Shown piece by piece: positions 1-9,083 of a stretch of DNA of 64,000 bases (the first letter of the stretch is position 1; every line of letters starts with the position of its first letter). The notes under the pieces are model-generated. The model searched no databases. It had not been told where the DNA came from and saw nothing but the letters and a program-made list of their open reading frames with translations. The translations under genes were made by a program, and so were the position numbers. Source of the stretch: Pediococcus claussenii ATCC BAA-344 (GTDB lineage: Bacteria; Bacillota; Bacilli; Lactobacillales; Lactobacillaceae); assembly GCF_000237995.1 (NCBI RefSeq), contig NC_016605.1:372001-436000 (forward strand), read 5' to 3'.

Positions 1-1
1 A

Positions 2-1207
2 ACTGCTGATCGTGATGCCTTATTTGTTAAAGAGGCAGATGAAGCGGTTCAAATCGGTCCAGTACCAGTGGCAGAATCGTATCTTAATCGGGAGGCTATT
101 TTAATGGCCGGAGTAATTAAAGATTGTGATGCTGTTCATCCAGGGTATGGTTTTTTATCAGAGGATGCTCTTTTCGCGGAAATGGTTGAGGAAAGTGGAA
201 TGACTTGGATAGGCCCTCAACCTGCAATGATTGAAAGATTTGCTGACAAAAATAAATCCCGACAGTGGGCAATCGGTCGTAATGTTCCTGTGATTCCCGG
301 CACGTCAGTAATTACTAGCTTAAATGAACTTCATGATGAAGTTAAAAAGATTGGATTTCCGGTGCTAATTAAGTCAAGTCTTGGTGGTGGAGGAAAGGGA
401 ATTAGGAAAGCTCAGAATCAATATGAATTAGAGCAGGAGTTCAATACTGTCCAACAGGAGGCCACAGCTTCATTTGGAGAATCTCCGATCTATTTAGAAA
501 AAGAATTGGCTAATCCACAGCATATTGAAGTACAAGTGATTGGAAATAATGCAGGAATACAAATTCTTGGAGATCGAAATTGTAGTATACAGATACATAG
601 GCAAAAGGTAGTTGAAGAGAGCCCTGCACTATTGCCTGCAAAACAGCGAAGAGAATTATATAGACTGGTTCATCTTTTATTAGATAACAGTGGATACCAA
701 AATTTGGCAACGGTTGAATTTTTGTATAGCCAGAAACAATTTTATTTTCTGGAGATGAACACAAGATTGCAAGTTGAGCATGGTGTAACAGAATTAACCA
801 CACAAGTTGATATTGTTCAAGATCAGATTAAAATAGCCTCAGGAGAAGCAATTGAATTTTGTTTAAATGAAGTTCAGAATCACGCGATTGAAGTTAGAAT
901 TAATGCTTTAACACCGGGGAACCTAGAGATTTTATGTTTTCCGACGGGTGTCAGAATCGATACTGGTGTTCAAGAAGGGGATCGGCTTTTATCATTTTAC
1001 GATCCTTTAATCGCCAAAATGCTGGTGACAGGGGAAACGCGGGAGGATGCTGTTTTTAATTTAGAACGTGCCTTGAGTAAAGTTGAAATTAGAGGAGTTG
1101 CCACTAATATCGACCAAATTCAGCAACTTTTAAATTCAAAGGTATTCCAAAGTGGTTCATATGATATTCATACATTTCAGGAGATAATAGAGGAGGAACA
1201 GAAATGA
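2..1207 (+). CDS. accC: Biotin carboxylase subunit of acetyl-CoA carboxylase, 5' truncated by window
   Basis: The frame is open from base 2, so the true start lies upstream of the window; the GTG at 68 is internal. The product carboxylates biotin on AccB with ATP and bicarbonate, the first step of malonyl-CoA synthesis for fatty acids in the cytoplasm. Visible family motifs are HPGYGFLSE near the start, the glycine-rich ATP loop SSLGGGGKG, and the catalytic stretch EMNTRLQVEHGVTE. The N-terminal Rossmann part is only partly present. The stop overlaps the accD start (ATGA), so the two are translationally coupled. The order accC-accD-accA is that of the distal end of the lactobacillus fab operon. 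Identification is secure. Confidence 0.95.
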   Translation, partial: TADRDALFVKEADEAVQIGPVPVAESYLNREAILMAGVIKDCDAVHPGYGFLSEDALFAEMVEESGMTWIGPQPAMIERFADKNKSRQWAIGRNVPVIPGTSVITSLNELHDEVKKIGFPVLIKSSLGGGGKGIRKAQNQYELEQEFNTVQQEATASFGESPIYLEKELANPQHIEVQVIGNNAGIQILGDRNCSIQIHRQKVVEESPALLPAKQRRELYRLVHLLLDNSGYQNLATVEFLYSQKQFYFLEMNTRLQVEHGVTELTTQVDIVQDQIKIASGEAIEFCLNEVQNHAIEVRINALTPGNLEILCFPTGVRIDTGVQEGDRLLSFYDPLIAKMLVTGETREDAVFNLERALSKVEIRGVATNIDQIQQLLNSKVFQSGSYDIHTFQEIIEEEQK

Positions 1208-2004
1208 GTGAACAGTTAGCACAGAAATGGTCTAAATGCCCAAATTGTGGAAAACATGTTCATGTTAAGCAATGGGGCACTTTTCGCCGTTGCCCTTTCT
1301 GTCGCATGCCACAAAGGTTGTTGGTTAGTGAACGCTTGGATATTACTTTTGATAAGGGTAGTTTTGAAGCATTGAACTTTGAATTAAATCCAGTAAATAA
1401 GTTGGATTTCCCACATTATACCGAAAAGATAAGAAGAGCACAGGATAAAACAGGAATAAAAGATGCAATTGTCGGTGGAAAAGCTCAAATTAAGGGAATT
1501 GATGTTGCAGTTGGTATCATGGATAATCAGTTTATGGTAGGGACTTTAAATACAGAAGTAGGAAGAGCAATTCGTAGCATTATGGAATACGCACATGATC
1601 AACATTTACCGCTCATTTTATTTACTGCTTCTGGTGGGGCACGAATGCAAGAGGGAATTTTTTCATTGCTTCAGATGAATACCATCTTGCACACTCAGAA
1701 GTTATTAAGAGATGCGGGTAATTTAACAATTAATGTTTTGACAGATCCTACAATGGGAGGTGTATCCGCTAGCTTTGCGTTTGGGAGTGATTATGTTTTT
1801 GCCGAGGACCATGCACAAATCGGTTTTTCTGGGAAACGAGTAATTGAACAAGCTACCGGAGAACAGTTACCCGATAAATTTCAAACTGCTGAGTTTTTGT
1901 TACAACATGGACAACTTGATGATGTGGTTCAAAGAGAGCAATTGCGTGATGTCTTATATCGTATGTTAATTTTGCATGGGTATGGTGATAATTTTGAAAA
2001 ATGA
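1204..2004 (+). CDS. accD: Acetyl-CoA carboxylase carboxyltransferase subunit beta
   Basis: A 266-residue protein. An N-terminal zinc ribbon is visible with Cys12, Cys15, Cys30 and Cys33 (CPNC and CPFC pairs), followed by the crotonase-fold carboxyltransferase domain with the SGGARMQEG motif and DPTMGGVSASFA. It pairs with AccA to move the carboxyl group from carboxybiotin to acetyl-CoA. The start ATG overlaps the accC stop and the GAGGAGG run just upstream (about 1191-1196) is a strong ribosome site. It overlaps the start of accA. Length is near that of the family. No oddity seen. Confidence 0.96.
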   Translation: MSEQLAQKWSKCPNCGKHVHVKQWGTFRRCPFCRMPQRLLVSERLDITFDKGSFEALNFELNPVNKLDFPHYTEKIRRAQDKTGIKDAIVGGKAQIKGIDVAVGIMDNQFMVGTLNTEVGRAIRSIMEYAHDQHLPLILFTASGGARMQEGIFSLLQMNTILHTQKLLRDAGNLTINVLTDPTMGGVSASFAFGSDYVFAEDHAQIGFSGKRVIEQATGEQLPDKFQTAEFLLQHGQLDDVVQREQLRDVLYRMLILHGYGDNFEK

Positions 2005-2761
2005 TTTAGCAACTAAGATTAAGTTAGTGCGTTCATCTGACCGAGTGACTGCACAAAGACTGATTAAAAGTATGTTTAATGATGTAATTGAGTTACACGG
2101 TGACCATATTAACGGAGACGATCACGCATTATTTTCTGGAATTGGACGCTTGGGCAAAATACCAGTAACGTTGTTTGCTGTTGATCGTGGACAGACGGTT
2201 ACTGAGCGACAGGATAAAAATGGTGGAGCAGTTCGAGCAAGTGGATATCGAAAAGCTATCCATGGTTTAAAGTTAGCTGAACGATTTAATCGACCGGTTA
2301 TTAGTTTTCTGAATATGCCCGGTGCAGACGCCAGCGTTGATTCGGAAAATGAAGGGCAAAGTAAAATGATTGCTGACATGATTGCGGCAATGGGAGCTGC
2401 TACCGTTCCTAATTTAGTGATTATTGTTGGGGAAGGACATAGTGGGGGTGCACTTGCTTTTGCTAATGCTAATCGAATAATTATGCTGGAGAATGCATTA
2501 TTTTCTGTAGCGGCTCCGGAAGCAATGGCAGCAATTTTAAGAAATAATGATTTAAAAGAGGTTGTGCCAATGACCGCGTCAAAGCTATTAGATATTAAAC
2601 TGGTAGATCAAGTTATTAATGAAGACCAGAATTTAGTGAAGAATTTGCGAGTTGCTATTGTGGAGTGGCTTGATGATTTTAGTTCGGTAAGCGAGGCAAA
2701 ACTAGTTGATCAACGATACCAAAAGTTTATTGATGTATTGAATTTCTGGAATGAAATGTAA
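1976..2761 (+). CDS. accA: Acetyl-CoA carboxylase carboxyltransferase subunit alpha
   Basis: A 261-residue protein with the carboxyltransferase alpha signatures FNRPVISFLNMPGADAS and GEGHSGGALAF (oxyanion loop), and AAPEAMAAIL further on. It forms the transferase with AccD. The start is uncertain: ATG 1976, ATG 1982 and TTG 1994 are all in frame inside the end of accD, and none has a convincing SD, so translation is probably coupled to accD. It is shorter at the N-terminus than the E. coli AccA, as is usual in lactobacilli. It is the last gene of the acc run; a short 51-bp gap follows before the mutase gene. Confidence 0.94.
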   Translation: MGMVIILKNDLATKIKLVRSSDRVTAQRLIKSMFNDVIELHGDHINGDDHALFSGIGRLGKIPVTLFAVDRGQTVTERQDKNGGAVRASGYRKAIHGLKLAERFNRPVISFLNMPGADASVDSENEGQSKMIADMIAAMGAATVPNLVIIVGEGHSGGALAFANANRIIMLENALFSVAAPEAMAAILRNNDLKEVVPMTASKLLDIKLVDQVINEDQNLVKNLRVAIVEWLDDFSSVSEAKLVDQRYQKFIDVLNFWNEM

Positions 2762-2812
2762 CGTCTGGTGCTATACTATTTTTAGAGAGATTTGAGATAA
2801 GGGGACAAAAAC

Positions 2813-3490
2813 ATGGTGAAATTAGTTTTGATCCGACATGGTGAAAGTACAGCTAATAAGAATAATGAGTATACCGGTTGGACGGATGTCCCTCTTACAA
2901 AAAGTGGCATTAAACAGGCACATGTGGCGGGTAAGTTACTTGCAGATGCGAATATTGATTTTACTATGGTGCACACTTCAATGCTGAAAAGAGCAATTGT
3001 AACTGCTAATATTATTTTAGATGAAACTCGCCAGAACTGGTTACCAATTCAAAAGTCATGGCGATTAAATGAACGACACTATGGCGCGCTTCGTGGATTA
3101 AATAAATCAGATACGAGAAAAGTTTATGGCGCCGAGCAAGTTGCATTATGGCGGCGAAGCTTTTCTGCAGTTCCTCCGTTATTGGATCATGCAGAATATG
3201 ATAGACGGTACGCTATAAACGGAATTATGCAAGAGCCCTTAGGGGAAAGCCTGAAAATGGCTTACAATCGTTTAATACCATATTGGATCGATCAGGTTGC
3301 ACCACGACTGTTAGATAATCAAAATCAACTAATTGTGGCGCATGGAAGTACATTGCGGGCGTTGATTAAATACTTGGAAAACATTTCAGATGATGGAATT
3401 GACGGTGTTGAGGTTGAAAATGGTCAACCAATTGTGTATCAATTTGATAGTCAGCTAAAAATCCTTACTAAGGAAATATGGGGTAGTTGA
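2813..3490 (+). CDS. gpmA: 2,3-bisphosphoglycerate-dependent phosphoglycerate mutase family protein
   Basis: A 225-residue histidine phosphatase superfamily protein. RHGES at residues 8-12 holds the catalytic His; [24 protein letters not shown] and [10 protein letters not shown] (second catalytic His) follow in the order of GpmA. The reaction is interconversion of 3- and 2-phosphoglycerate in glycolysis. Several positions that are usually constant are changed (for example the stretch after RRSF is divergent), so it may be a second, less typical mutase rather than the main glycolytic one. The ATG has a ribosome site (AAGGGGAC) about 8 bases upstream. A strong terminator follows, so this closes the transcription unit. 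Confidence 0.85.
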   Translation: MVKLVLIRHGESTANKNNEYTGWTDVPLTKSGIKQAHVAGKLLADANIDFTMVHTSMLKRAIVTANIILDETRQNWLPIQKSWRLNERHYGALRGLNKSDTRKVYGAEQVALWRRSFSAVPPLLDHAEYDRRYAINGIMQEPLGESLKMAYNRLIPYWIDQVAPRLLDNQNQLIVAHGSTLRALIKYLENISDDGIDGVEVENGQPIVYQFDSQLKILTKEIWGS

Positions 3491-3540
3491 TTTAGTGATT
3501 ATTGAACGAAACATTTTCAATTAAAACTAAATTTTATGTT

Positions 3541-3587
3541 AAAAAGGGGATTACGACAAAGTTGTATTTTGTCGTAATCCCCTTTTT
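3541..3587 (+). terminator. Rho-independent terminator after the mutase gene
   Basis: A perfect 20-bp inverted repeat (3541-3560 with 3568-3587) with a 7-base loop. The stem starts with five A and ends with five T, so it could work on either strand. It follows the mutase stop by about 50 bases. Confidence 0.9.
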
Positions 3588-3671
3588 AAAGTGCTCATAA
3601 TAAGTAATTACTTTTATACTGAACAAAGTGCTAAAATTAAGCTAAGTATAGGTATAAGGGGAGTGAAAGTA

Positions 3672-4028
3672 ATGCCAATAATTGCATTCGTACATGTAAT
3701 AACAGCAATTTTACTAGCAACGTTGACTTCAATTGGATTGATGGCAACTAATAATGGAACAATAACAGCATCTAAAATGACTAATCGAATTTTATATCTA
3801 GTGTTAATTTATACTGGATTCGTAATGTTGATGCATACTTTTCAAACATCTCCAGTCTTAGTGATTTTAAAAGGATTGGCTGGCCTTGGTGTGATTGGAT
3901 TGATTGAAGTGGCGTTTGCACGTAAGCAGCAGAATAGTGAACAAGCTCATACAATATTAGTGTGGTTAGTGGTTATTTTTGCTGTTACTGCAGTTCTTGG
4001 TATGGTTATTTCTAAGTTCTTTCTTTAG
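3672..4028 (+). CDS. YisL-like (DUF1516) small membrane protein
   Basis: A 118-residue, very hydrophobic protein with about four membrane segments (residues ~1-22, 36-54, 59-79, 93-115). The pattern, length and the HTFQ stretch fit the YisL/UPF0344 family of Bacillus and lactobacilli, whose function is unknown. I chose ATG 3672 because AAGGGGAGTG lies just upstream; the longer open frame from 3591 would run through the preceding terminator. It stands alone between a terminator and a structured intergenic region. Confidence 0.75.
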   Translation: MPIIAFVHVITAILLATLTSIGLMATNNGTITASKMTNRILYLVLIYTGFVMLMHTFQTSPVLVILKGLAGLGVIGLIEVAFARKQQNSEQAHTILVWLVVIFAVTAVLGMVISKFFL

Positions 4029-4075
4029 TTCTTTTTTACATCCATACGTATATTATGAAAAAATATAATGATACG

Positions 4076-4228
4076 CCAGAATGAATAAAAATTAAGAAAA
4101 GGCAGTTTGAAATATGCGTAAATAGTCAAATTACTAAAGCAAACGGATAATACAAGCCGCGAGGCCCGTGAAGAGGGACTCACAGCTAGCGGGCTTGTTC
4201 TACGCAATATTCAAGCTGCCTTTTAGAC
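4076..4228 (+). ncRNA. Rod-shaped structured RNA candidate
   Basis: Between 4099 and 4225 the ends pair over a long distance: AAAAGGCAG with CTGCCTTTT, TTGAA with TTCAA, and TGCGTA with TACGCA, separated by small internal loops. Inside, ACAAGCC pairs with GGCTTGT, leaving a large one-sided bubble of about 31 bases on the 5' arm, and a GTGA/UCAC tip. A TATAAT box at about 4063-4068 would start a + strand RNA near 4076; no good -35 is seen. A rod with a central bubble recalls 6S RNA (called Lacto-usp in some lactobacilli), but I recognise no diagnostic sequence and the length (~130) is short for 6S. The minus strand folds equally well. Strand and identity are open. Confidence 0.4.
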
Positions 4229-4312
4229 GCAAATAAACGTAAAGAAATTTAGTATCAATGCTGTCCTTTACTAATGAGTTAACTGACTTGCCTAACAATT
4301 GTAGGGCACTTC

Positions 4313-4495
4313 AACCCGTCATGGTCTCCTTTTTGTTAATCCTCACAAGCAAAGCGGCTTGTTTCACTCTCTATTTGAAATGAGTTGTGCAAGCCAGCTT
4401 CTTCCGGTTAACCTAAAAAGGAGACCATGACCAAACCCGTCATAATCTCCTTTTTCTGTTAATCCTCACAAGCAAAACGGCTTATTTCACTCTCT
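4313..4495 (-). repeat. Hairpin repeat locus A: one full unit and one half unit after pepC
   Basis: Read on the minus strand, unit A1 runs 4495 to 4373 and starts with AGAGAGTGAAATAAGCC at the second base of the pepC stop codon. Its two arms pair (AAGCC/GGCTT, GTTAAC/GTTAAC, AAAAAGGAGA../..TCTCCTTTTT) and the tip reads TATGACGGGTTTGGTCATG. A second copy, A2 (4372 to 4313), begins with the same AGAGAGTGAAACAAGCC after TCATTTCAAAT but stops at the tip, GACGGGTT. The same family is at 26918-27180 and 36037-36226. A1 may act as the pepC terminator. Confidence 0.85.
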
Positions 4496-5843
4496 AATCT
4501 TTGTAAGCTAAAGCTCCCATTGGATCCCAAGGCTTTAATTGAACAGGCTCGCCAGATTGTGCTTCACGTTGTGCCTCTGTTAGATATTGTTTTTCGACAA
4601 CAACTTGGTAAACATATTCGTCCATCCAAGCATCTGACATTACCATATATCCTTTTTGTCCAATCTTGTCTCCCCAACTATTTTCAACTTTCCATTTAGT
4701 TGGTTTGTCATCAACGAGGTCAACACCGGTAATAACCATGGCATGTGTCATAAGACTTTCTTTGTAGTCAAGACGTTCTGCCTTCGACATTGCAATATCA
4801 ATATCAAAAAGTTCATCTTCTGCAAAGATATCAAGATCAAGAATACCCTTTTCACGAGGTTCAGAATGTTGACCGACGTCACTACCAAACCAAACTGATT
4901 TACCAGCCTTAAGTTGGTTAATGGCAGCCCTTTTAACGTCGTGCATTGATAAGTTAAGATGCTTAACTTGGCGTCCGCCAACAACATTACCAAGCATTTC
5001 AATTGAGTAAGTTTGGTCGAATGGCTTGTCAGTTGTTGGTGCATTGATAAGAGATACATATTCTTTTAGATCCCAGCCAACATACTTTTTAAAAAACTCT
5101 TTTGGAGTGATACCAGCTTCACGATGATAATTTTTATCATCATCCCTAAATTCCCAGTCAAATTCAACTGGTGGTTCTCCAAAACTGTAGGATGCCATAC
5201 GGTAAACTTCACTTAACATCTTTTCTTTGCGAGCTTGAACTTCTGGTTCACTAGTTCCGGCGTTTACAAGTTCGCGCAATGTAACAGCATCTTTGCGTAG
5301 CTTTTCGTTTAATAATGTGTCGAATTCACGTGATTTAGAGCTGCTATATGTTTCTGGATAAACTGATTGAGGGACAATACCATACTTTTCGATCAATGCA
5401 CAGAGCATATCCCATTGGCCACCGTCGCCCTGGGGTTCATTTAATAACCAAGCTACTTTACGATCATCAGTATCCAAAGCGGCAGTTTGAATAATATTTT
5501 CGTAGAACCAATTTGATTTTTCAAATTTATCCCAGAAAAAAGTGTAGTTTTGAGATAGTTCAAAGTCACCTTTAACACGAAAATGATCTTTCATGTCATG
5601 ACGCATTGTGTTTAATGCGGCAAACATCCAACAACGACCACTTTGTTTTTGATTAGATACATCGCCAGTTTGTAAGTCAATTGAGAAGACTGGAGTACTT
5701 TGAATATCAGCTCTAAGATCTTGTGAAGAAGCTAAAATACCGTTTTTAGTAACAGTTCGTTCTAAAACTTTTGACTCTTTTCGTTCGCTATATTCCGTTT
5801 TGAAACGATTGATTAAATCTGATGAAATTCCTTTATTACTCAA
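4494..5843 (-). CDS. pepC: Aminopeptidase C (bleomycin hydrolase family cysteine peptidase)
   Basis: A papain-like C1B aminopeptidase that removes N-terminal residues from peptides taken up during growth on protein. With the TTG start at 5843 it has 449 residues, the usual length, with catalytic Cys71 (QSGRCWMFAALN), His367 (LMTHAMVITG) and Asn388 (KVENSWG). I prefer TTG 5843 because GGAG sits 8 bases upstream, whereas the upstream ATG at 5882 has no ribosome site and would add 13 unusual residues. The C-terminal residues ending AYKD fold into the active site in this family. Cytoplasmic hexamer by family knowledge. The stop codon abuts a hairpin repeat. Confidence 0.96.
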   Translation of the reverse strand: MSNKGISSDLINRFKTEYSERKESKVLERTVTKNGILASSQDLRADIQSTPVFSIDLQTGDVSNQKQSGRCWMFAALNTMRHDMKDHFRVKGDFELSQNYTFFWDKFEKSNWFYENIIQTAALDTDDRKVAWLLNEPQGDGGQWDMLCALIEKYGIVPQSVYPETYSSSKSREFDTLLNEKLRKDAVTLRELVNAGTSEPEVQARKEKMLSEVYRMASYSFGEPPVEFDWEFRDDDKNYHREAGITPKEFFKKYVGWDLKEYVSLINAPTTDKPFDQTYSIEMLGNVVGGRQVKHLNLSMHDVKRAAINQLKAGKSVWFGSDVGQHSEPREKGILDLDIFAEDELFDIDIAMSKAERLDYKESLMTHAMVITGVDLVDDKPTKWKVENSWGDKIGQKGYMVMSDAWMDEYVYQVVVEKQYLTEAQREAQSGEPVQLKPWDPMGALAYKD

Positions 5844-5921
5844 ATCATCAACTCCATTCTTAAATTTTAAGCATAATTGCATTGTACTATGATTAGAAAA
5901 ATTAGTAAAATATGAGAATAG

Positions 5922-6608
5922 CTAAGGACGGGCTTGTAATACTTCAGGGCCATTTGAACGACCAACAATTACTGTATTTACCATATCTAGGAAGAGACCC
6001 TGCTCAACTACTCCAACCTGTTGAATAAGGTAATCAGCAAGCTCATGTGGATTGTCAATTTTACCGGTATGCAGGTCAATAACGTAATTCTTAGAATCTG
6101 TCAGAACGTTGTTGCCGTCTTTGGTCATGCGGAACTCGGGGTGGAGACCCTTTGCCTCTAATTTTTTAAACAATTGTCCACTGCCGTAAGGAATAACTTC
6201 AAGTGGTAGGGGGAACTTGCCAAGCGAGTCAACCATCTTTGATTCATCAACAATCCACATTACTTTACTTGAATTAATAGCAACAATTTTTTCAAAAAGA
6301 TGAGCAGCGCCTCCACCTTTGATACCTTGGAAGTCAGAACTGATTTCATCGGCACCATCAATTGTTAGGTCAATGTGATCAACTTCATCAACACCTTTGA
6401 CTGTAATCCCTAAAGAACGAGCCTGTTTTGCAGTTCGATCTGAAGTAGGAACTCCGGTGATTTTGATTCCTTCATTCTTAACACGTTCACCAAGAGCATC
6501 AACCATGAACTTGACGGTTGAACCGGTTCCTAGACCGACGACCATGCCATCATCAATAAATTTAACGGCTTCTTTTCCCACTAATTCTTTTAGTTCATCT
6601 TGAGTCAT
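5922..6608 (-). CDS. rpiA: Ribose-5-phosphate isomerase A
   Basis: A 228-residue protein that interconverts ribose 5-phosphate and ribulose 5-phosphate in the pentose phosphate pathway. Visible motifs: [10 protein letters not shown] near residue 25, IDGADEIS with the catalytic Asp pair, and [14 protein letters not shown]. The ATG at 6608 overlaps the stop of the upstream acetyltransferase gene by one base (TAATG), with AAGGAG about 8 bases before it, so the two form an operon. Length matches the family. The pepC gene follows on the same strand after 78 bases. Confidence 0.97.
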   Translation of the reverse strand: MTQDELKELVGKEAVKFIDDGMVVGLGTGSTVKFMVDALGERVKNEGIKITGVPTSDRTAKQARSLGITVKGVDEVDHIDLTIDGADEISSDFQGIKGGGAAHLFEKIVAINSSKVMWIVDESKMVDSLGKFPLPLEVIPYGSGQLFKKLEAKGLHPEFRMTKDGNNVLTDSKNYVIDLHTGKIDNPHELADYLIQQVGVVEQGLFLDMVNTVIVGRSNGPEVLQARP

Positions 6609-6949
6609 TATTGTTGCTCCTTTTCATTTTGCATATCACGAATTTTACTTTCAGTTAAATCGTGTTGGATATTGAGACTATTATATTCTGGATATTTAGC
6701 GAAAAAACGTTTGGCATAAGGGCACAGTGGGTAAATCTGCTGCTGTTGTTCTTTGACATAGTTAATAAATGCAAGCATTAATTTTTCCGCAACGCCTTGG
6801 CCTCGTAATTCAGGTGCGACAAAAACGCGCTCGCATACGAGTGCATTATATTCAGGAAGAGCAAAGTAGCTAACTTCACCAGCTAAGCGATTTTGTGCGT
6901 CATTAAAGTAAATGCGTTTACCATCATTCATAAAGTCCAAATTTTTCAC
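6608..6949 (-). CDS. Small GNAT-fold N-acetyltransferase (YjdJ/NATD1-like)
   Basis: A 113-residue protein of the short acetyltransferase group (Acetyltransf_CG). The acetyl-CoA loop is [16 protein letters not shown] and the group hallmark [14 protein letters not shown] follows. These proteins lack the N-terminal third of normal GNAT enzymes and their substrate is not known. The ATG has a GAGGTG ribosome site (complement of 6949-6956 region). The gene lies directly upstream of rpiA with a one-base overlap, an arrangement that suggests coupled expression, not a shared reaction. The last 20 residues are charged and not conserved in the family as far as I can recall. Confidence 0.85.
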   Translation of the reverse strand: MKNLDFMNDGKRIYFNDAQNRLAGEVSYFALPEYNALVCERVFVAPELRGQGVAEKLMLAFINYVKEQQQQIYPLCPYAKRFFAKYPEYNSLNIQHDLTESKIRDMQNEKEQQ

Positions 6950-7075
6950 CTCGCAATTTTTTTGTACATCTTATTTTCCGTCAAAATGAATCCTAAATCA
7001 ATTCTCCAAATCGATTTACAAACAACACTTTCAATCGGATAATAGAAAGTAAAGAATTATGGGAGGAAAGACTAG

Positions 7076-7612
7076 ATGAGTAGAGGTTTTGAAGTTATTA
7101 CTAAATACCAAAATAAAGGAATTAATTTACCGGAACGGCAAACTAAAAATGCTGCAGGGTATGATTTTGAAGCTGCTGAAGATTTTACACTTCCGAGTAT
7201 TTGGAAATTGAACTTTATAAAAATCTTATGGAATCTGTGGCATAAAAAAGATAATGACACAGTTACAATTGAGAATGCACAAAAAGAGTTAAAACCACTG
7301 TTAATTCCAACTGGTGTAAAAGCATTTATGGGTGAAAATGAGTATTTACTTTTAGCGAATAGGTCTAGTAACCCGTTAAAAAGAAGAATGATATTACCAA
7401 ATGGTGTTGGAATAATTGATGCTGATTACTATAATAATTCCTCTAATGAAGGAGCAATTTTCTTTCAAATGCTCAACTTTGGGGTTACCGATATTCATAT
7501 AAGTAAGGGTGAACGGATCGGACAGGGAATTTTCATGCCTTTTCTTACTGTAGATAACGAAAAAGTTATTGAAAAGACGCGTGATGGCGGTTTTGGATCA
7601 ACAAAGAAATAA
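7076..7612 (+). CDS. dut: dUTP diphosphatase (trimeric type)
   Basis: A 178-residue dUTPase that hydrolyses dUTP to dUMP, keeping uracil out of DNA. Family motifs in order: AGYDFEA (motif 1), LANRSSNPLKRRMILPN (motif 2), GVGIIDADYY (motif 3), GERIGQGIFMPF (motif 4) and the C-terminal arm RDGGFGSTKK (motif 5). A segment of about 35 residues rich in Trp, Lys and Asn (about residues 40-75) is inserted between motifs 1 and 2, as in the longer lactobacillus and phage-like forms. GGGAGGAAAG lies upstream of the ATG. It is followed by radA on the same strand after 85 bases. Confidence 0.93.
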   Translation: MSRGFEVITKYQNKGINLPERQTKNAAGYDFEAAEDFTLPSIWKLNFIKILWNLWHKKDNDTVTIENAQKELKPLLIPTGVKAFMGENEYLLLANRSSNPLKRRMILPNGVGIIDADYYNNSSNEGAIFFQMLNFGVTDIHISKGERIGQGIFMPFLTVDNEKVIEKTRDGGFGSTKK

Positions 7613-7697
7613 GAAAAATAAAAGAATGGTAGGTATTGGTTAACATTGGTCAAAAAAGTGATATGATGGGTTAATCAATTTTTATGGGGGAATTACG

Positions 7698-9068
7698 TTG
7701 GCAAAGACAAAAACGCAGTTTATGTGTCAAGAATGTGGATACGTATCGCCACGATACTTGGGTAAATGCCCTAATTGTGGACGTTGGAATACTTTTGTGG
7801 AAGAACGAATTTCAGAGCCTAAAGAAGAACGCAAAAGTCGAGTCAGCTTTGAGGGTAAGAAAAGTAAACCACAATTAATCAAACAAGTTAGCATGGCTGA
7901 AGAACCCCGAGTTAAAACTGCAATGGAAGAATTTAATCGAGTACTTGGTGGTGGAGTGGTTGCTGGTTCGTTGGTTTTGATTGGTGGCGATCCTGGAATT
8001 GGTAAGTCAACTTTATTACTGCAAATGTCGGGGCAACTAGCAGCAACTGGACGAGATGTGTTATATGTTTCTGGTGAAGAAAGTGCCACGCAGATTAAGA
8101 TGCGAGCAGATCGACTAAAAGTGCAGAGCGAAAACTTTTATTTATATCCAGAAACAGACATGAAAAATATTCGTGATTCAATTGAAAAGCTACATCCTGG
8201 ATTTGTTGTGATTGATTCGGTTCAAACGATGCAAGAACCAGATATTGAATCTGCAGTTGGTAGTGTGTCACAGATTCGTGAAATTACGGCAGAGCTTCTT
8301 CAAATTTCTAAAACCAATAATATAACAATCTTTATTGTTGGACATGTAACGAAGGGCGGAGCAATTGCGGGTCCCAAGATTTTGGAACATATGGTTGACA
8401 CCGTTTTATACTTTGAAGGTGATTTACACCACACATATCGAATTTTACGTGCGGTTAAGAATCGTTTTGGATCAACCAATGAGCTCGGTATTTTTGAGAT
8501 GCGAGAGGAAGGCCTACGGGAGGTATCTAATCCGTCCGAAATTTTTCTGGAAGAGCGTCTAACTGATGCGAATGGCTCTGCAATTGTTGTTTCAATGGAG
8601 GGAACGCGTCCAATTCTGGTTGAAATTCAGGCCTTGATTACGCCAACTATCTATGGAAATGCCCAAAGAACTGCAAGTGGATTAGATCGAAACCGTGTAT
8701 CTTTAATTATGGCAGTTTTAGAGAAGAGGGCTAACCTCACATTACAAAATCAAGATGCCTATTTAAAAGCGGCAGGTGGAGTGAAACTAGATGAACCAGC
8801 AATTGATCTAGCAATTGCGATTAGTATTGTGTCTAGCTTTAGAAACCAAGGAACAGAAGCAACGGATAGTTTTATTGGCGAGATCGGTTTGACTGGTGAG
8901 ATTAGACGTGTGAACCGGATCGAGCAACGTGTTAACGAAGCTAAAAAGTTGGGCTTTAAGCGAATCTTTATTCCCAAGAATAATCTACAAGGGTGGTCAG
9001 CACCTAAAGGAATTGAGGTAGTTGGAGTTGCAACGATAACTGAAGCAATTCATAAGGCTTTTAATTAA
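7698..9068 (+). CDS. radA: DNA repair protein RadA
   Basis: A 456-residue branch-migration ATPase of homologous recombination. The N-terminal zinc finger has Cys10, Cys13, Cys24 and Cys27; Walker A is [10 protein letters not shown] (96-105); the RadA-specific KNRFGSTNE motif follows; the C-terminal third is a Lon-like domain ([26 protein letters not shown]). The start is TTG with GGGGGAA ahead of it. The gene lies in the classic dut-radA-yacL-gltX order. No oddities. Confidence 0.98.
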   Translation: MAKTKTQFMCQECGYVSPRYLGKCPNCGRWNTFVEERISEPKEERKSRVSFEGKKSKPQLIKQVSMAEEPRVKTAMEEFNRVLGGGVVAGSLVLIGGDPGIGKSTLLLQMSGQLAATGRDVLYVSGEESATQIKMRADRLKVQSENFYLYPETDMKNIRDSIEKLHPGFVVIDSVQTMQEPDIESAVGSVSQIREITAELLQISKTNNITIFIVGHVTKGGAIAGPKILEHMVDTVLYFEGDLHHTYRILRAVKNRFGSTNELGIFEMREEGLREVSNPSEIFLEERLTDANGSAIVVSMEGTRPILVEIQALITPTIYGNAQRTASGLDRNRVSLIMAVLEKRANLTLQNQDAYLKAAGGVKLDEPAIDLAIAISIVSSFRNQGTEATDSFIGEIGLTGEIRRVNRIEQRVNEAKKLGFKRIFIPKNNLQGWSAPKGIEVVGVATITEAIHKAFN

Positions 9069-9083
9069 GGGAGGTGAAAACAA

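Noticed and set aside
510-803. Reverse-strand frame inside accC
   Set aside because: Shadow of the strongly conserved accC coding sequence; no ribosome site.
4025-4207. Minus-strand 60-codon frame in the structured RNA region
   Set aside because: It spans the base-paired arms of the RNA candidate and has no ribosome site.
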